Positions 39,461 through 48,014 are shown, counted from the stretch's first letter. The stretch is 64,000 nucleotides of DNA from Dehalococcoidia bacterium (GCA_021295955.1 JAGWBJ010000011.1:1-64000); one strand, 5' to 3'. Program-made: numbers and translations. The notes: generated by a model not told the origin, from the letters alone.

Positions 39461-39536
39461 GCGCCCGTAGCTCAAAGGATAGAGCACTGGGCTTCGGACC
39501 CAGTGGTTGCGGGTTCGAGTCCTGCCGGGCGCGCCA
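39461..39536 (+). tRNA. tRNA-Arg (TCG anticodon)
   Basis: Acceptor GCGCCCG/CGGGCGC, D arm GCTC...GAGC, anticodon stem CTGGG/CCCAG around CTTCGGA (anticodon TCG), T arm GCGGG-TTCGAGT-CCTGC. Discriminator G and an encoded CCA. It lies 42 bp after tRNA-His and shares its promoter and terminator. Confidence 0.95.
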
Positions 39537-39553
39537 CTCCCCCGTAGGTTGCC

Positions 39554-39587
39554 GAGGCCCCGGCAGAACGCCGGGGCCTCCCCTTTC
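39554..39587 (+). terminator. Terminator after the tRNA pair
   Basis: An 11-bp stem GAGGCCCCGGC/GCCGGGGCCTC, 5-nt loop, then CCCTTT, a weak U-tract. Confidence 0.55.
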
Positions 39588-39657
39588 CCGGGACGAGAAG
39601 AGATGGCGTAGCCGGCCCTTGTCGGCGCTTCCCACCCAAACAGAGGAGGACCGTGAC

Positions 39658-41277
39658 ATGAGAGGTGTGGTGGCATGTCCCCAACCCGAGGCCGCGGAGG
39701 TAGGACGCCGCACGCTCCTGGCCGGAGGGAACGCCGTGGATGCGGCCATAGCCACGGGCTTTGCCCAGTTTGCTGTGGACCCCCAGATGTGCGGCATCGG
39801 CGGGTTCGGCGTGATGCAGGTGTACCACGCTCCCTCGGGGGACCACGTGACCCTGGAGTTCCTGGGCCGCGCCCCCATGAAGGCGGCCCCGGACATGTTC
39901 GTGGACAAGGTGAAGCGGAAGCTTCGCTTCGACCAGTGGGAGATGGATGGCCGCGTAAACGAGATCGGGCACCTGTCCGTGGCGTGCCCTGGCGCCGTTT
40001 TGGGCCTGTGGGAGGCCCACCGGCGGTACGGCTCCCTGCCCTGGGCGGAGCTGGCCCAGCCCGCCATCCGGCTGCTGGAGGAGGGGTTCCCGGTCCCCGG
40101 AGAGCTGGCGGACCTGTGGCGGCGTCCCCCGACCCAGCCCGGCGCCTCCTCCATGCTGGAGGTCCTGTCCGCCACCGAGGCGTCCCGCAAGATATACGTC
40201 GGCGGCGACGGCCGGACCCGGGAACAGGGCCAGGTGCTGCGCAACCCCGACTACGCCCGGGCGCTGGGGGAGATCGCGGAGAAGGGGCCCGGCGTCCTGT
40301 ATACGGGATGGATGGCCGACAGGATAGCCGAAGAGTTCGCCGCCAACGGCGGCCTTCTCTCCAAGGAGGACCTGAGCCAGTACAGAGTGGGAGTCGACAA
40401 GACCGTGAAGGTCGACTACCGGGGCCACGTTGTCGCAGGCGTCCCCCCGCCCTCCAGCGGGGTCCAGGTCGCCCAGATCCTCCGCATCCTGGAGGGCTAT
40501 GACCTGCACGCCATGGGGTCCGGCACGGCTGGCTTTCTGAACCTCATGGCCCTGGCCCAGAAGGCGTCCTTCGCGGACCGGGCCCGGCACCTTGGCGACC
40601 CGGCCTTCCAGGAGGTGCCCGTCGACGAGGTGTTCCTTTCGTTGCCGCGGGCGGCGGAGTGGAGGCGGAGGATCGACGCCCGCGAGCCCTTCGAGGTGAC
40701 GGCCGGGGGCGTGGAGTCCCAGCACACGACCACCGTTTCGGCCATCGACGCCGAGGGCACCGCCGCGGCCCTGACCCACACCCTGGCCACGCCGGCATCG
40801 GGCGTCGTAGTCGACGGTCTGGGCTTCATGTTCAACAACGCCATGCACATGTTCGACCCCCAACCCGGAAGGCCCTTCTCCATAGCCCCCGGCAAGGCGA
40901 GGATAAGCGCCATGACGCCCACCATCGTCTTCCGGGACGGCCAGCCCTGGGCGGTCGTGGGAGCGCCGGGGGCGACCAAGATACCCACGGGTGTCCTGCA
41001 GGCCGTCGTGAACATGGTGGACTTCGGCATGTCGCCCACCGAGGCCGTATCCGCGCCCCGCATCCACTGCGAAGGAGGCCAGGTGGACGTGGAGGCCAGG
41101 GTGTACTTCGGCGTCAAAGACGATCTGGAGGCCATGGGTCACACGGTCTCCAAGAGCGGGTACAGCTACGACCCCTTCTTCTCCCTGGTCCACGTGGCGG
41201 CGGCGGACCCGGCCACCGGGCGGCTGGAAGGCGCCGCCGACCCCAGGGGCCGAGGCGGGCTGGCCGTCGTGGACTAG
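39658..41277 (+). CDS. Gamma-glutamyltransferase family protein (Ntn hydrolase)
   Basis: 539 residues from the ATG after AGAGGAGGA. The N-terminus GVVACPQPEAAEVGRRTLLAGGNAVDAAIA and QMCGIGGFGVMQV match the GGT large subunit. HTTTVSAIDAEGTAAALTHTL holds the processing site; Thr357 aligns with the nucleophile of the small subunit. The usual TTH is TTT here. There is no signal peptide, unlike many secreted GGTs, so it probably acts in the cytosol on gamma-glutamyl or similar amides. An N-acyl-D-amino-acid deacylase gene follows after 76 bp, with AAAGGAG before it. Confidence 0.88.
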   Translation: MRGVVACPQPEAAEVGRRTLLAGGNAVDAAIATGFAQFAVDPQMCGIGGFGVMQVYHAPSGDHVTLEFLGRAPMKAAPDMFVDKVKRKLRFDQWEMDGRVNEIGHLSVACPGAVLGLWEAHRRYGSLPWAELAQPAIRLLEEGFPVPGELADLWRRPPTQPGASSMLEVLSATEASRKIYVGGDGRTREQGQVLRNPDYARALGEIAEKGPGVLYTGWMADRIAEEFAANGGLLSKEDLSQYRVGVDKTVKVDYRGHVVAGVPPPSSGVQVAQILRILEGYDLHAMGSGTAGFLNLMALAQKASFADRARHLGDPAFQEVPVDEVFLSLPRAAEWRRRIDAREPFEVTAGGVESQHTTTVSAIDAEGTAAALTHTLATPASGVVVDGLGFMFNNAMHMFDPQPGRPFSIAPGKARISAMTPTIVFRDGQPWAVVGAPGATKIPTGVLQAVVNMVDFGMSPTEAVSAPRIHCEGGQVDVEARVYFGVKDDLEAMGHTVSKSGYSYDPFFSLVHVAAADPATGRLEGAADPRGRGGLAVVD

Positions 41278-41353
41278 AGGCCTTTCGTCAACCGCCCGAC
41301 CGTAATGGCGGGCGGGGACCGTGGAGTAGCCAACCGGCGAAAAGGAGCGTCTC

Positions 41354-42922
41354 ATGGACTTGCTGATTACCGGCGGACTGGTGATCGACGGCAGCGGCAA
41401 CCCCGGGTTCTACGGCGCAGTGGGCGTGGAGGGGGAGCGGGTGAGGGTGCTCCGGGGGGACGTGTCGGGAGTCCAGGCCCCTCGGGTCCTCGACGCCTCG
41501 GGCAAGGTCGTGTGCCCCGGGTTCATAGACGTGCACGCCCATTCGGGTCTGATGATCCTGACGGACCCGGCCCACGAGGCCAAGGTCCACCAGGGCGTCA
41601 CCACCGAGCTTGTAGGCGTGGACGGCAACTCCTACGCCCCCTTCCGGTCCCGGGATGACCTCCTCCGGTTCGTGCGTCTCAACTCGGGCTTGGACGGAGC
41701 GCCTGACCTGCCCGGCTGGTGGTCCAGCACCTCGGAGTACCTGGAGATGTTTGACGGGAAGGTCGCCGTGAACATCGCCTACATCGTGGGCAACTCACCC
41801 CTGCGCATCGACGCCGTGGGTTGGGAGAGCGGGACTGCCACCCAACCCCAGAAGGACCGCATGAGGTCCCTGCTGAGGGAGGCCATGGAGGAGGGCGCTT
41901 TCGGCCTCTCCACCGGCCTGGACTACCCCCCGGGAGGGTACGCCGACACCGACGAGCTGGTGGACCTGGCCTCCGAGGCCGCGGCCATGGGCGGGATATA
42001 TCACACCCACATGCGCTACAGGTTGGGGGACCGCTACCTGGACCCCGTCCACGAGGCCATCGAGATCGGGAAGCGCAGCGGCATCCCCCTGCACATCACC
42101 CACCTGTTTCGCCGGGTCACCAACCCCGGCGGCGCACGGCGTCTGCTGGACCTGGTGGACGGCGCCCGGGCCGGCGGACTGGACGTCACCTTCGACTGCT
42201 TCCCGTACCCCTACGGCGGCACCCGGATACTCATCCTATTCCCCGACTGGGCCCACGAGGGAGGGCCCGACCGGCTCGTCGAGGTGCTCCGCTCCCCCGA
42301 GGCACGGGCCCGCCTCAGGAAGGAGGTGGCGCCCCGGGGTAGGTCCTGGGACGAGATGTGGGTGACCTACTTCCAGCAGCCCCACAATATGGTCTACGAT
42401 GGCAGGTCCATCGCGGAGGTCGCCGAGATGATGGGCAAGCACCCGGTGGACGCCCTGTGCGACCTGTTGCTGGAGGAGGACCTCCGCGTCTCCTACTTCT
42501 CCCTGGTGTCGGACCCGGCTACCATCGCCGACTTCGTGGCCCACCCCCTCCAGATGGTCGGCAGCGACGCCCTGCTCATCGGCGGGCATCCACCGCCCAT
42601 GGCCTACGGCTGCTTCCCCGTGATACTGGGCGAGATGGTCCGGGAGGAGAGGAGGCTCTCCCTTGCGGACGCCCTCCGCAAGATGACGTCTTTTCCCGCT
42701 CAGCGCCTGGGAATCCGCGACCGGGGCGTCCTGCGGGACGGCGCGTTCGCGGACATCGTGGTCTTCGACCCCGACACCATCAACGCAAACGCCACCCGGC
42801 AGGAGCCCCGGCAGCCCTCCACGGGCATCGAGTACGTCCTGGTCAACGGGCAGCTGGTCATGGACAGGGGGCGTCACACCGGGGCGTTGGCCGGACGGGC
42901 CCTGCGGAGAGGGCGGAGCTGA
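41354..42922 (+). CDS. N-acyl-D-amino-acid deacylase family protein
   Basis: 522 residues, amidohydrolase superfamily. ILVTGGxxxDG-type start (LLITGGLVIDGSGNPGF), then VCPGFIDVHAHSGL with the HxH ligands. HQGVTTELVGVDGNS carries the conserved Val-Gly-x-Asp loop. GAFGLSTGLDYPPGGYADTDELVDLA is the D-aminoacylase signature. HMRYR and HITHLF give later histidines. The C-terminal GVLRDGAFADIVVFDPDTI is the sandwich domain. It hydrolyses N-acyl-D-amino acids or related amides. It is probably co-transcribed with the GGT-like gene. Confidence 0.9.
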   Translation: MDLLITGGLVIDGSGNPGFYGAVGVEGERVRVLRGDVSGVQAPRVLDASGKVVCPGFIDVHAHSGLMILTDPAHEAKVHQGVTTELVGVDGNSYAPFRSRDDLLRFVRLNSGLDGAPDLPGWWSSTSEYLEMFDGKVAVNIAYIVGNSPLRIDAVGWESGTATQPQKDRMRSLLREAMEEGAFGLSTGLDYPPGGYADTDELVDLASEAAAMGGIYHTHMRYRLGDRYLDPVHEAIEIGKRSGIPLHITHLFRRVTNPGGARRLLDLVDGARAGGLDVTFDCFPYPYGGTRILILFPDWAHEGGPDRLVEVLRSPEARARLRKEVAPRGRSWDEMWVTYFQQPHNMVYDGRSIAEVAEMMGKHPVDALCDLLLEEDLRVSYFSLVSDPATIADFVAHPLQMVGSDALLIGGHPPPMAYGCFPVILGEMVREERRLSLADALRKMTSFPAQRLGIRDRGVLRDGAFADIVVFDPDTINANATRQEPRQPSTGIEYVLVNGQLVMDRGRHTGALAGRALRRGRS

Positions 42923-42989
42923 GCTAGGAACGGTCTGAACAAGTCGGGGCCAAGGGAGTCCAGAGCGACACTTCCCGCTGGCAGGGGGT

Positions 42990-43008
42990 CTGGGGGATGT
43001 TCCTCCAG
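42990..43008. terminator. Hairpin between convergent genes
   Basis: CTGGGGGA-TGT-TCCTCCAG pairs over 8 bp with one G-U. No U-tract follows on either strand. The surrounding 138-bp gap holds no gene. Confidence 0.25.
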
Positions 43009-43060
43009 ATACAAAAACCTACAGGGCGGGTGGGTGGGACCAGAGCGTGTCAGAGACTCC

Positions 43061-43459
43061 CTAGACGATGGCGTCGGCGTCCATCTCCACCAGCATGTCC
43101 GGGTGCATGAGCGACTCGATGCCCAGCAGGGTGGAGGTGGGCCGTATGTCCCCGAACACCTCGCCGTGAGCCCTGATAACCTCCTCGTGGTGGCTGGCCA
43201 GGTCCACGACGTACATGCGCGTGCGGACCACGTCCGCCATGGACGCTCCGACCTGCTCCAGGTAGCCGCGCATCAGGTCCAGGATGTGCGCCGCCTGGGC
43301 GTAGGCGTCGCCCGCCCCGTAGATGCTGCCGTCGGGATTGGTGGAGGCGTTCCCGCACACGAAGATGTGGGCCGAGGCCCCGTCGACACGGATGGCGCGG
43401 GAGAAGCCCGCCTGGGCCTCGATGGGCCTTCCCCCGCCGACCGCGGTCCTTTCCGCCAT
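43061..43459 (-). CDS. RidA family protein
   Basis: 132 residues, ATG preceded by AAGGAG. The RidA/YjgF/UK114 fold is shown by GFSRAIRVDGASAHIFVCGNAST, by ILDLMRGYLEQVGASMADVVRTRMYVVD with the conserved arginine, and by PTSTLLGIESLMHPDMLVEMDADAI. Classical RidA deaminates reactive enamines from PLP enzymes; other subgroups act in catabolic pathways. It lies between the deacylase and luciferase-like genes on the minus strand. Confidence 0.9.
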   Translation of the reverse strand: MAERTAVGGGRPIEAQAGFSRAIRVDGASAHIFVCGNASTNPDGSIYGAGDAYAQAAHILDLMRGYLEQVGASMADVVRTRMYVVDLASHHEEVIRAHGEVFGDIRPTSTLLGIESLMHPDMLVEMDADAIV

Positions 43460-43569
43460 GACTCTCCTTCGGCCGGCCCCTGGTGTCGTTCCCGGGGCGG
43501 CGCGTTCCCAGCCTATCCGGGGCGTCCGGCCGTGTCAATCGGAGCCTTGGGACGCCGGAAGGGGACCCC

Positions 43570-44661
43570 CTAGCCCGGCGCCCCCGGCGCCAGGTCCCGC
43601 AGCTCGGGCATCACGTGCTTGGACAGCAGCTCCAGGGACTTCCAGCCCTTCTCCGGCGGGTCCCAGTCCTGGCTTAGCTGGAGCAGGGTGCCGAAGCCGC
43701 CCACCGTGTCGTACGCCTCCCTGATCTTCCTTACGCAGTGGTCCGGGTCTCCCACCACCCAGCGGTTGTCCAGCAGGTACTCGACGGTGACGGCCTCGTC
43801 GGGCATGGACGGGTCGGGCTTGACCAGGTCCATCATCCCGGCCCGTTTGAAAAGGGGGAAGAAGTATTGCTCGAAGGTCCGCCCCATGCCGTGCTCCAGG
43901 ACGTCGTGGCGGGCCTGCTCCGTGGTCTCGGCCACGTGGATGTCCAGGCAGACGCGCCACTCCCTCCGGTCGGCGGTCTTGCCCGTCCTGGCCGCGCCCC
44001 GGGTATAGGCGTCCCAGTGCGTGGACACGTCCTCGATGGGCAGGATGTCTGTGCTCAGGGGGATCCATCCGTGCTCCCCGGCCCACTCGATGGTGGAGGA
44101 GTTCCGGCTCACCCCGGCCACGGCGATGGGCGGGTGGGGCTGGGTGTACGGCTTCATCCATAGCCGGAGGCCGGCCTCGGGCACGGGTTGGGGAGACCTC
44201 ACGTTGTGAAACTCGCCCCGGTAGTCCAGGTCTCCCTCCGCCTCCCATATCTTCAACACCGCCTCGATGACGTCCGCCGCCCGGGCGTGCCTCTTCTCCT
44301 CGTCGATGCCGAAGAAGTCGAACTCCGTGGGCACGCCTCCCGTCCCAATGCCGAAGTAGAAGCGGCCCTCGGCCAGATGGTCCAGCATAGCCATGCGGTG
44401 GGCCAGCATCTTGGGGTCGTGGAGTTGGAGGAGTATCACCCCCGTCGCCAGCTTGATGTTCCTGGTCCGGGCCAGGGCCTGGGCTATGAACAGCTCGGGG
44501 GCCGGCAGGTTCTCCCAGGTGATGGTGTAGTGCTCGCCGATCCAAGCCTCGTCGAAACCCAGCTCGTCGGCCAGGATGACCGTGGTCATATCCTCCTTGA
44601 TGGTGCGGGGCAGGCCCTTGCCGGGGTAGTGCACGGGCATCATGAACAGACCGAACTTCAC
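43570..44661 (-). CDS. LLM class flavin-dependent oxidoreductase
   Basis: 363 residues from a GTG preceded by GGAGGTG. Luciferase-like TIM barrel: MKFGLFMMPVHYPG start, LADELGFDEAWIGEHYTI, RTRNIKLATGVILLQLHDPKMLAHRMAMLDHLAEGRFYFGIGTGG, and WVVGDPDHCVRKIREAYDTVGGFGTLL near the end. It uses FMN or F420 for monooxygenation or hydride transfer. Such genes are abundant in SAR202-type Chloroflexota. Divergently transcribed from the threonine-synthase-like gene. Confidence 0.9.
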   Translation of the reverse strand: MKFGLFMMPVHYPGKGLPRTIKEDMTTVILADELGFDEAWIGEHYTITWENLPAPELFIAQALARTRNIKLATGVILLQLHDPKMLAHRMAMLDHLAEGRFYFGIGTGGVPTEFDFFGIDEEKRHARAADVIEAVLKIWEAEGDLDYRGEFHNVRSPQPVPEAGLRLWMKPYTQPHPPIAVAGVSRNSSTIEWAGEHGWIPLSTDILPIEDVSTHWDAYTRGAARTGKTADRREWRVCLDIHVAETTEQARHDVLEHGMGRTFEQYFFPLFKRAGMMDLVKPDPSMPDEAVTVEYLLDNRWVVGDPDHCVRKIREAYDTVGGFGTLLQLSQDWDPPEKGWKSLELLSKHVMPELRDLAPGAPG

Positions 44662-44693
44662 GCAGCACCTCCACTCACGCCTGGGATGGCACG

Positions 44694-44722
44694 ATTATAG
44701 GTATCGCCCCGGTGGGGGTCAA
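44694..44722 (-). promoter_or_regulatory. Promoter of the LLM oxidoreductase
   Basis: On the minus strand TTGACC (44717-44722), 17-bp spacer, TATAAT (44694-44699). It lies back to back with the divergent promoter, the two -35 boxes only 2 bp apart. Confidence 0.68.
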
Positions 44723-44724
44723 CC

Positions 44725-44753
44725 TTGTGCGGCCGGGGGCCCGTCGCTATAAT
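44725..44753 (+). promoter_or_regulatory. Promoter of the threonine-synthase-like gene
   Basis: TTGTGC (44725-44730), 17-bp spacer, TATAAT (44748-44753). The start point would fall near 44760, only about 7 nt before the ATG. Confidence 0.68.
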
Positions 44754-44766
44754 GCCCAGGTACGCC

Positions 44767-45903
44767 ATGTCCCATACCTACCTGACATGCGGCCTCTGCG
44801 ACTCCCGGGACGCGCCGGCGGACGCCCTGTGGTGCCCTCAATGCAACGGCCCCCTGGACGTCGCCTATCGCTCGTTGCCCCGGGGGCTGGAGGCCCGTGA
44901 CGGGCTTCCCGGGGTGTGGCGCTGGTGGGACAGGATGCCCCTTCACGAGGAGGGCAGCCTGATCTCCCTGGGAGAGGGGAATACCCCGTGTCTACACCTG
45001 GAGCAGGCGGGCGCGGGCCTGGGCCTCCGGCGCCTGTACGCAAAGGTGGAGTACGCCAATCCCACAGGCTCCTTCAAGGACCGGGGCACCGCGGTCATGC
45101 TGTCGATGGTCCGCGAGATGGGGTTCTCCGAAGCGGTGGACGACTCCTCGGGCAACGCGGGAGCGTCCCTGGGGGCCTATGCGTCCAGGGGTGGGATAGG
45201 GGCGGCCGTGTTCGTTCCCGCTGGCGCGTCGCCCTTCAAGATATCCCAGATAGGCTTCTACGGCGCCGACGTGCGGCCCGTGGAAGGGCCCCGGGAGGGG
45301 GTCACGTCCGCCGCCCGGGAGTACGTGGCCGAGAGGGGAGCCTTCTACGCTTCCCACAACTGGAGCCCCTACTTCATACAGGGCATGAAGTCCTTCGCCT
45401 ACGAGGCCGTCCGGGAGGCGCCCGGCCCCATCGACCACGTGGTGGTGCCGGCGGGCAACGGCTCCCTTGTCATCGGGCCGGCCAGGGGGTTCGCCGAGCT
45501 GGTGCTGGAGGGCGCGGTCCCACGGATGCCCAGGTTCCACGCCGTCCAGTCCCGCTCCTGCATGCCTGTGGTCGCGGCATGGCGGGGGCAGCCCTGGACG
45601 GTGGACGACCTCCGGCCCACGGTGGCCGGTGGCATAGCCGTCAGCACGCCTCCCAGGGGAGCCCAGACGGTGGAGACGGTCAGGTCCACGGGAGGGACCG
45701 CCGTCGCCGTCGAGGAGGAGTCCATCGTCCGGTGGCAGCGGGCCTTGGCGCGGGACGAGGGCCTGTTCATGGAGCCCACGTCGGCGGCGGCCTTCGCCGG
45801 GCTGGAGTCCCTGGTCGGGCAGGGCGTGGTCGGACCCGACGATGTGGTGGTGGTGCCCGTTACCGGGTTCGGGCTCAAGGACCGGGTCCCGTCGTCTAGC
45901 TGA
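44767..45903 (+). CDS. Threonine synthase-like PLP enzyme
   Basis: 378 residues from the ATG at 44767; upstream in-frame codons overlap the promoter. The N-terminal zinc-ribbon-like CGLCDSRDAPADALWCPQC is usual for this branch. EGNTPCLHL and NPTGSFKDRGT hold the PLP lysine, Lys104. DDSSGNAGASLGAYASRGG binds the cofactor phosphate side. The C-terminal FMEPTSAAAFAGLESL is typical. The family converts O-phosphohomoserine to threonine, but related lyases and racemases share the fold. Predicted near-leaderless transcript. Confidence 0.82.
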   Translation: MSHTYLTCGLCDSRDAPADALWCPQCNGPLDVAYRSLPRGLEARDGLPGVWRWWDRMPLHEEGSLISLGEGNTPCLHLEQAGAGLGLRRLYAKVEYANPTGSFKDRGTAVMLSMVREMGFSEAVDDSSGNAGASLGAYASRGGIGAAVFVPAGASPFKISQIGFYGADVRPVEGPREGVTSAAREYVAERGAFYASHNWSPYFIQGMKSFAYEAVREAPGPIDHVVVPAGNGSLVIGPARGFAELVLEGAVPRMPRFHAVQSRSCMPVVAAWRGQPWTVDDLRPTVAGGIAVSTPPRGAQTVETVRSTGGTAVAVEEESIVRWQRALARDEGLFMEPTSAAAFAGLESLVGQGVVGPDDVVVVPVTGFGLKDRVPSSS

Positions 45904-45921
45904 TTCAAGAGGTTAAGGACC

Positions 45922-46602
45922 ATGGATGGGCGTTTCGCCAAGAACCTGCTCTACGTCCTGACCAGCTGCAAGGACCCGGCCCGGGACGCGGAGTTCAACG
46001 ACTGGTACGACAACACCCACCTGCCCGACGTCCTGGGCTCGGGCCTCCTCCGCAACCCCGTGCGCTTCGTCAGGGCCGCCGGTACCCCCGAGGACCAGGA
46101 GCCCCGCTACCTTGCCACGTGGGAGAGTGACAGCGACGCTCCGGCCAAGCTGCTGCAGGAGGTGAAGGAGCTGGGGCAGGCCCTCCTCCGCCAGGGCCGG
46201 GTCCATCCCTCTCTCAGGCTGAAGCACATGGGGATGCTCCGGCGCATCGACGACGGGTTCTGGTCGCGAAGGCACGGCCATGAAGTGGCCGGTGTCATGG
46301 TGGTCTCCAGCAACTGCACGGACCCGGCCCGTGAGGATGAGTTCAACGACTGGTACTCCAACATCCACCTGCCCGACATCCTCAGCACCGGCGCGTTCCA
46401 CACTGACTACCGATACGAAGATATCGACCCGTCGGAGCAGGTCGGCAAGTACTGGGCCATCTACGAGACGGACATGGACCCGGTAAGGGCTGCCGAGGTA
46501 CTCGATGCCCGCCGGGAGTGGTTCGTGTCCAACAACCGGCGTACCGACACCATCGCCCCCGTGCGCCGAAGCCTGTTCCGGCGCATTCATCCCCCGGCCT
46601 GA
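45922..46602 (+). CDS. Duplicated EthD-like dimeric alpha-beta barrel protein
   Basis: 226 residues made of two homologous halves. FNDWYDNTHLPD (25-36) and FNDWYSNIHLPD (141-152) occupy equivalent positions, each preceded by a strand with a Cys and DPAR(D/E). Such ferredoxin-like halves normally dimerise to form a barrel; a tandem copy could do so within one chain. Function unknown. It lies 18 nt after the PLP enzyme gene with AAGGA before the ATG, and a cupin gene follows after 26 nt. Confidence 0.78.
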   Translation: MDGRFAKNLLYVLTSCKDPARDAEFNDWYDNTHLPDVLGSGLLRNPVRFVRAAGTPEDQEPRYLATWESDSDAPAKLLQEVKELGQALLRQGRVHPSLRLKHMGMLRRIDDGFWSRRHGHEVAGVMVVSSNCTDPAREDEFNDWYSNIHLPDILSTGAFHTDYRYEDIDPSEQVGKYWAIYETDMDPVRAAEVLDARREWFVSNNRRTDTIAPVRRSLFRRIHPPA

Positions 46603-46628
46603 CCCGGTATCGACTCGGAGGCGGACAG

Positions 46629-46940
46629 ATGACCAGTCCACGGGACCCCGGCGGCGAAATAGGGACCAAGGTCCTGTTCCAGAACGACCGGGTCAAGCTA
46701 TGGGACCTGTCCCTGGCGCCCGGCCAGGGCAGCTCGTGGCATCGGCACGAGAGCTGGTACGTCACCGTGGTGTACTCGCCCGGCCGGTTGCGCGTCGATT
46801 TCGTCGACGGCGCCAGCGACGTCGACGACCTTGGGATGGGCGCCGTTCACTACCGGGACAAGGACTCGGTCCACCGGGTGGTCAACGTGGGCGATTCCCA
46901 CTATGCCAACATCATCGTGGAGCTGAAGGAAGCGGGATAG
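46629..46940 (+). CDS. Small cupin-domain protein
   Basis: 103 residues from the ATG after GGAGG. A single beta-barrel cupin: LSLAPGQGSSWHRHESWYVTVVYSPG holds the first metal-binding histidines, and VHYRDKDSVHRVVNVGDSHYANIIVEL the second part. It probably binds a metal and a small ligand or carboxylate. Third gene of the run from the PLP enzyme. Confidence 0.75.
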   Translation: MTSPRDPGGEIGTKVLFQNDRVKLWDLSLAPGQGSSWHRHESWYVTVVYSPGRLRVDFVDGASDVDDLGMGAVHYRDKDSVHRVVNVGDSHYANIIVELKEAG

Positions 46941-47058
46941 CGCCGCCCGGTTTCAACATGAAATGAAATCGGCGAATTGACAAATGTCAGGGAACGAGCT
47001 AAGCTGGATGAAGTGCCAGTCGTGATGCTCTGTGAGCGTCACATCTGGCGCTCTGGTT

Positions 47059-47841
47059 TTATAGCACATCCTCGTCCTCCTCCTCTTCCTCCGGTGCAAA
47101 GTAGTGCAACCGCTCTGACATGCGGTGAAGGCCATGCCAGGTGAATCTCCCCGTGGGGTCAACCACGTCCCTCGTCTTTGCAGCGATGATGCCATAGTAT
47201 CGGGCTATGGCGCTAAGATATGCATCTGTGGGAGAATTGCGAAATAACTCCGCCTCTTCGTATTGCCGAACGACGCCTGCCACTAAGTCGGCCAATTGGA
47301 TTCCCATTGTGAACCTAGAGTCGACAAAGTAGGGGGTATCAACCACGTTGGCCATGGACTGCCCCTCCCGGTGTCGATGAAGGTACTGCTCGAGCTTTCT
47401 GGACAATCCGCCGTATTGGCTTCCGTCCCCGTCTATTAGGACGACAGCCATCGAGGGCTCGTCCAAGAGCAGGGTGTTAACGCGTTGAAGGATATAGCGG
47501 TATTGACGAGGTAGATGACCGGTCTGCCTTGGAACTATATGACTGGGCCGCTCCATTGTAACCGCGAATATGGTCAGAGGCAGATTGCGGAGTTGATCGA
47601 ACACGCTCTCCACCAATTCATGAAGGTCCGGTTTTCTTCTGAACGTACTCTTCTTCAGAAGGTCATGAGCTTTCAGTTCCAGGCCCGCTCGCTCGCTGCC
47701 TAGTAGCATCCTCTTGGTTCTGAATAGTTGCCGGTTGATACTGCGCGATTCCCGTTGCGCAAAGCAAACAGCAGAGAGGACAGGCCGCGTACTAGGGTCA
47801 TTCGGATGCGGATGGCCGCTCTCGTCAATGAAGGCGAGCAT
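47059..47841 (-). CDS. DUF3800 domain protein on a low-GC island
   Basis: 260 residues. MLAFIDESGHPHPND is the DUF3800 N-terminal acidic motif. VVLIDGDG lies mid-protein, and DSRFTMGIQLADLVAGVVRQYEE is the characteristic C-terminal motif. The C-terminus is a run of acidic residues. The family is widespread on mobile and defence-associated DNA and probably has a nuclease-like fold, but no activity is proven. Codons are visibly more AT-rich than those of every neighbour, suggesting horizontal acquisition. No ribosome site precedes the ATG. Confidence 0.88.
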   Translation of the reverse strand: MLAFIDESGHPHPNDPSTRPVLSAVCFAQRESRSINRQLFRTKRMLLGSERAGLELKAHDLLKKSTFRRKPDLHELVESVFDQLRNLPLTIFAVTMERPSHIVPRQTGHLPRQYRYILQRVNTLLLDEPSMAVVLIDGDGSQYGGLSRKLEQYLHRHREGQSMANVVDTPYFVDSRFTMGIQLADLVAGVVRQYEEAELFRNSPTDAYLSAIARYYGIIAAKTRDVVDPTGRFTWHGLHRMSERLHYFAPEEEEEDEDVL

Positions 47842-47850
47842 GGGATTCCG

Positions 47851-47880
47851 AGCTTAGACTTCACTCCTCTCGATTGTCAA
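47851..47880 (-). promoter_or_regulatory. Promoter of the DUF3800 gene
   Basis: Minus-strand TTGACA (47875-47880), 18-bp spacer, TAAGCT (47851-47856). The start point would be 3-4 nt before the ATG, so the message is probably leaderless. Confidence 0.5.
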
Positions 47881-47891
47881 GGCCGGCTTCA

Positions 47892-47920
47892 TTGACATCA
47901 TTTTTGACCGAACCTATAAT
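47892..47920 (+). promoter_or_regulatory. Perfect consensus promoter
   Basis: TTGACA (47892-47897), exactly 17 bp, TATAAT (47915-47920), 12 of 12 consensus positions. It drives the reductase-like gene at 48022 through a leader of about 95 nt that contains a palindromic repeat. Confidence 0.78.
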
Positions 47921-47984
47921 TGGCCCAGCTTGCGGGCTGGAGGCCCCATTCCAGTAGCGGCGGGCCTCCGCCAGCGTCGAAATG

Positions 47985-48014
47985 TCCCCTCTCCCTCGAG
48001 GGAGAGGATGGGGT
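47985..48014. repeat. CCCCTCTCCCTC palindrome
   Basis: Perfect 9-bp arms CTCTCCCTC/GAGGGAGAG without a loop, inside CCCCTCTCC...GGATGGGG. This is a dispersed repeat type common in bacterial intergenic DNA. It ends 7 bp before the next start codon. Confidence 0.6.
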
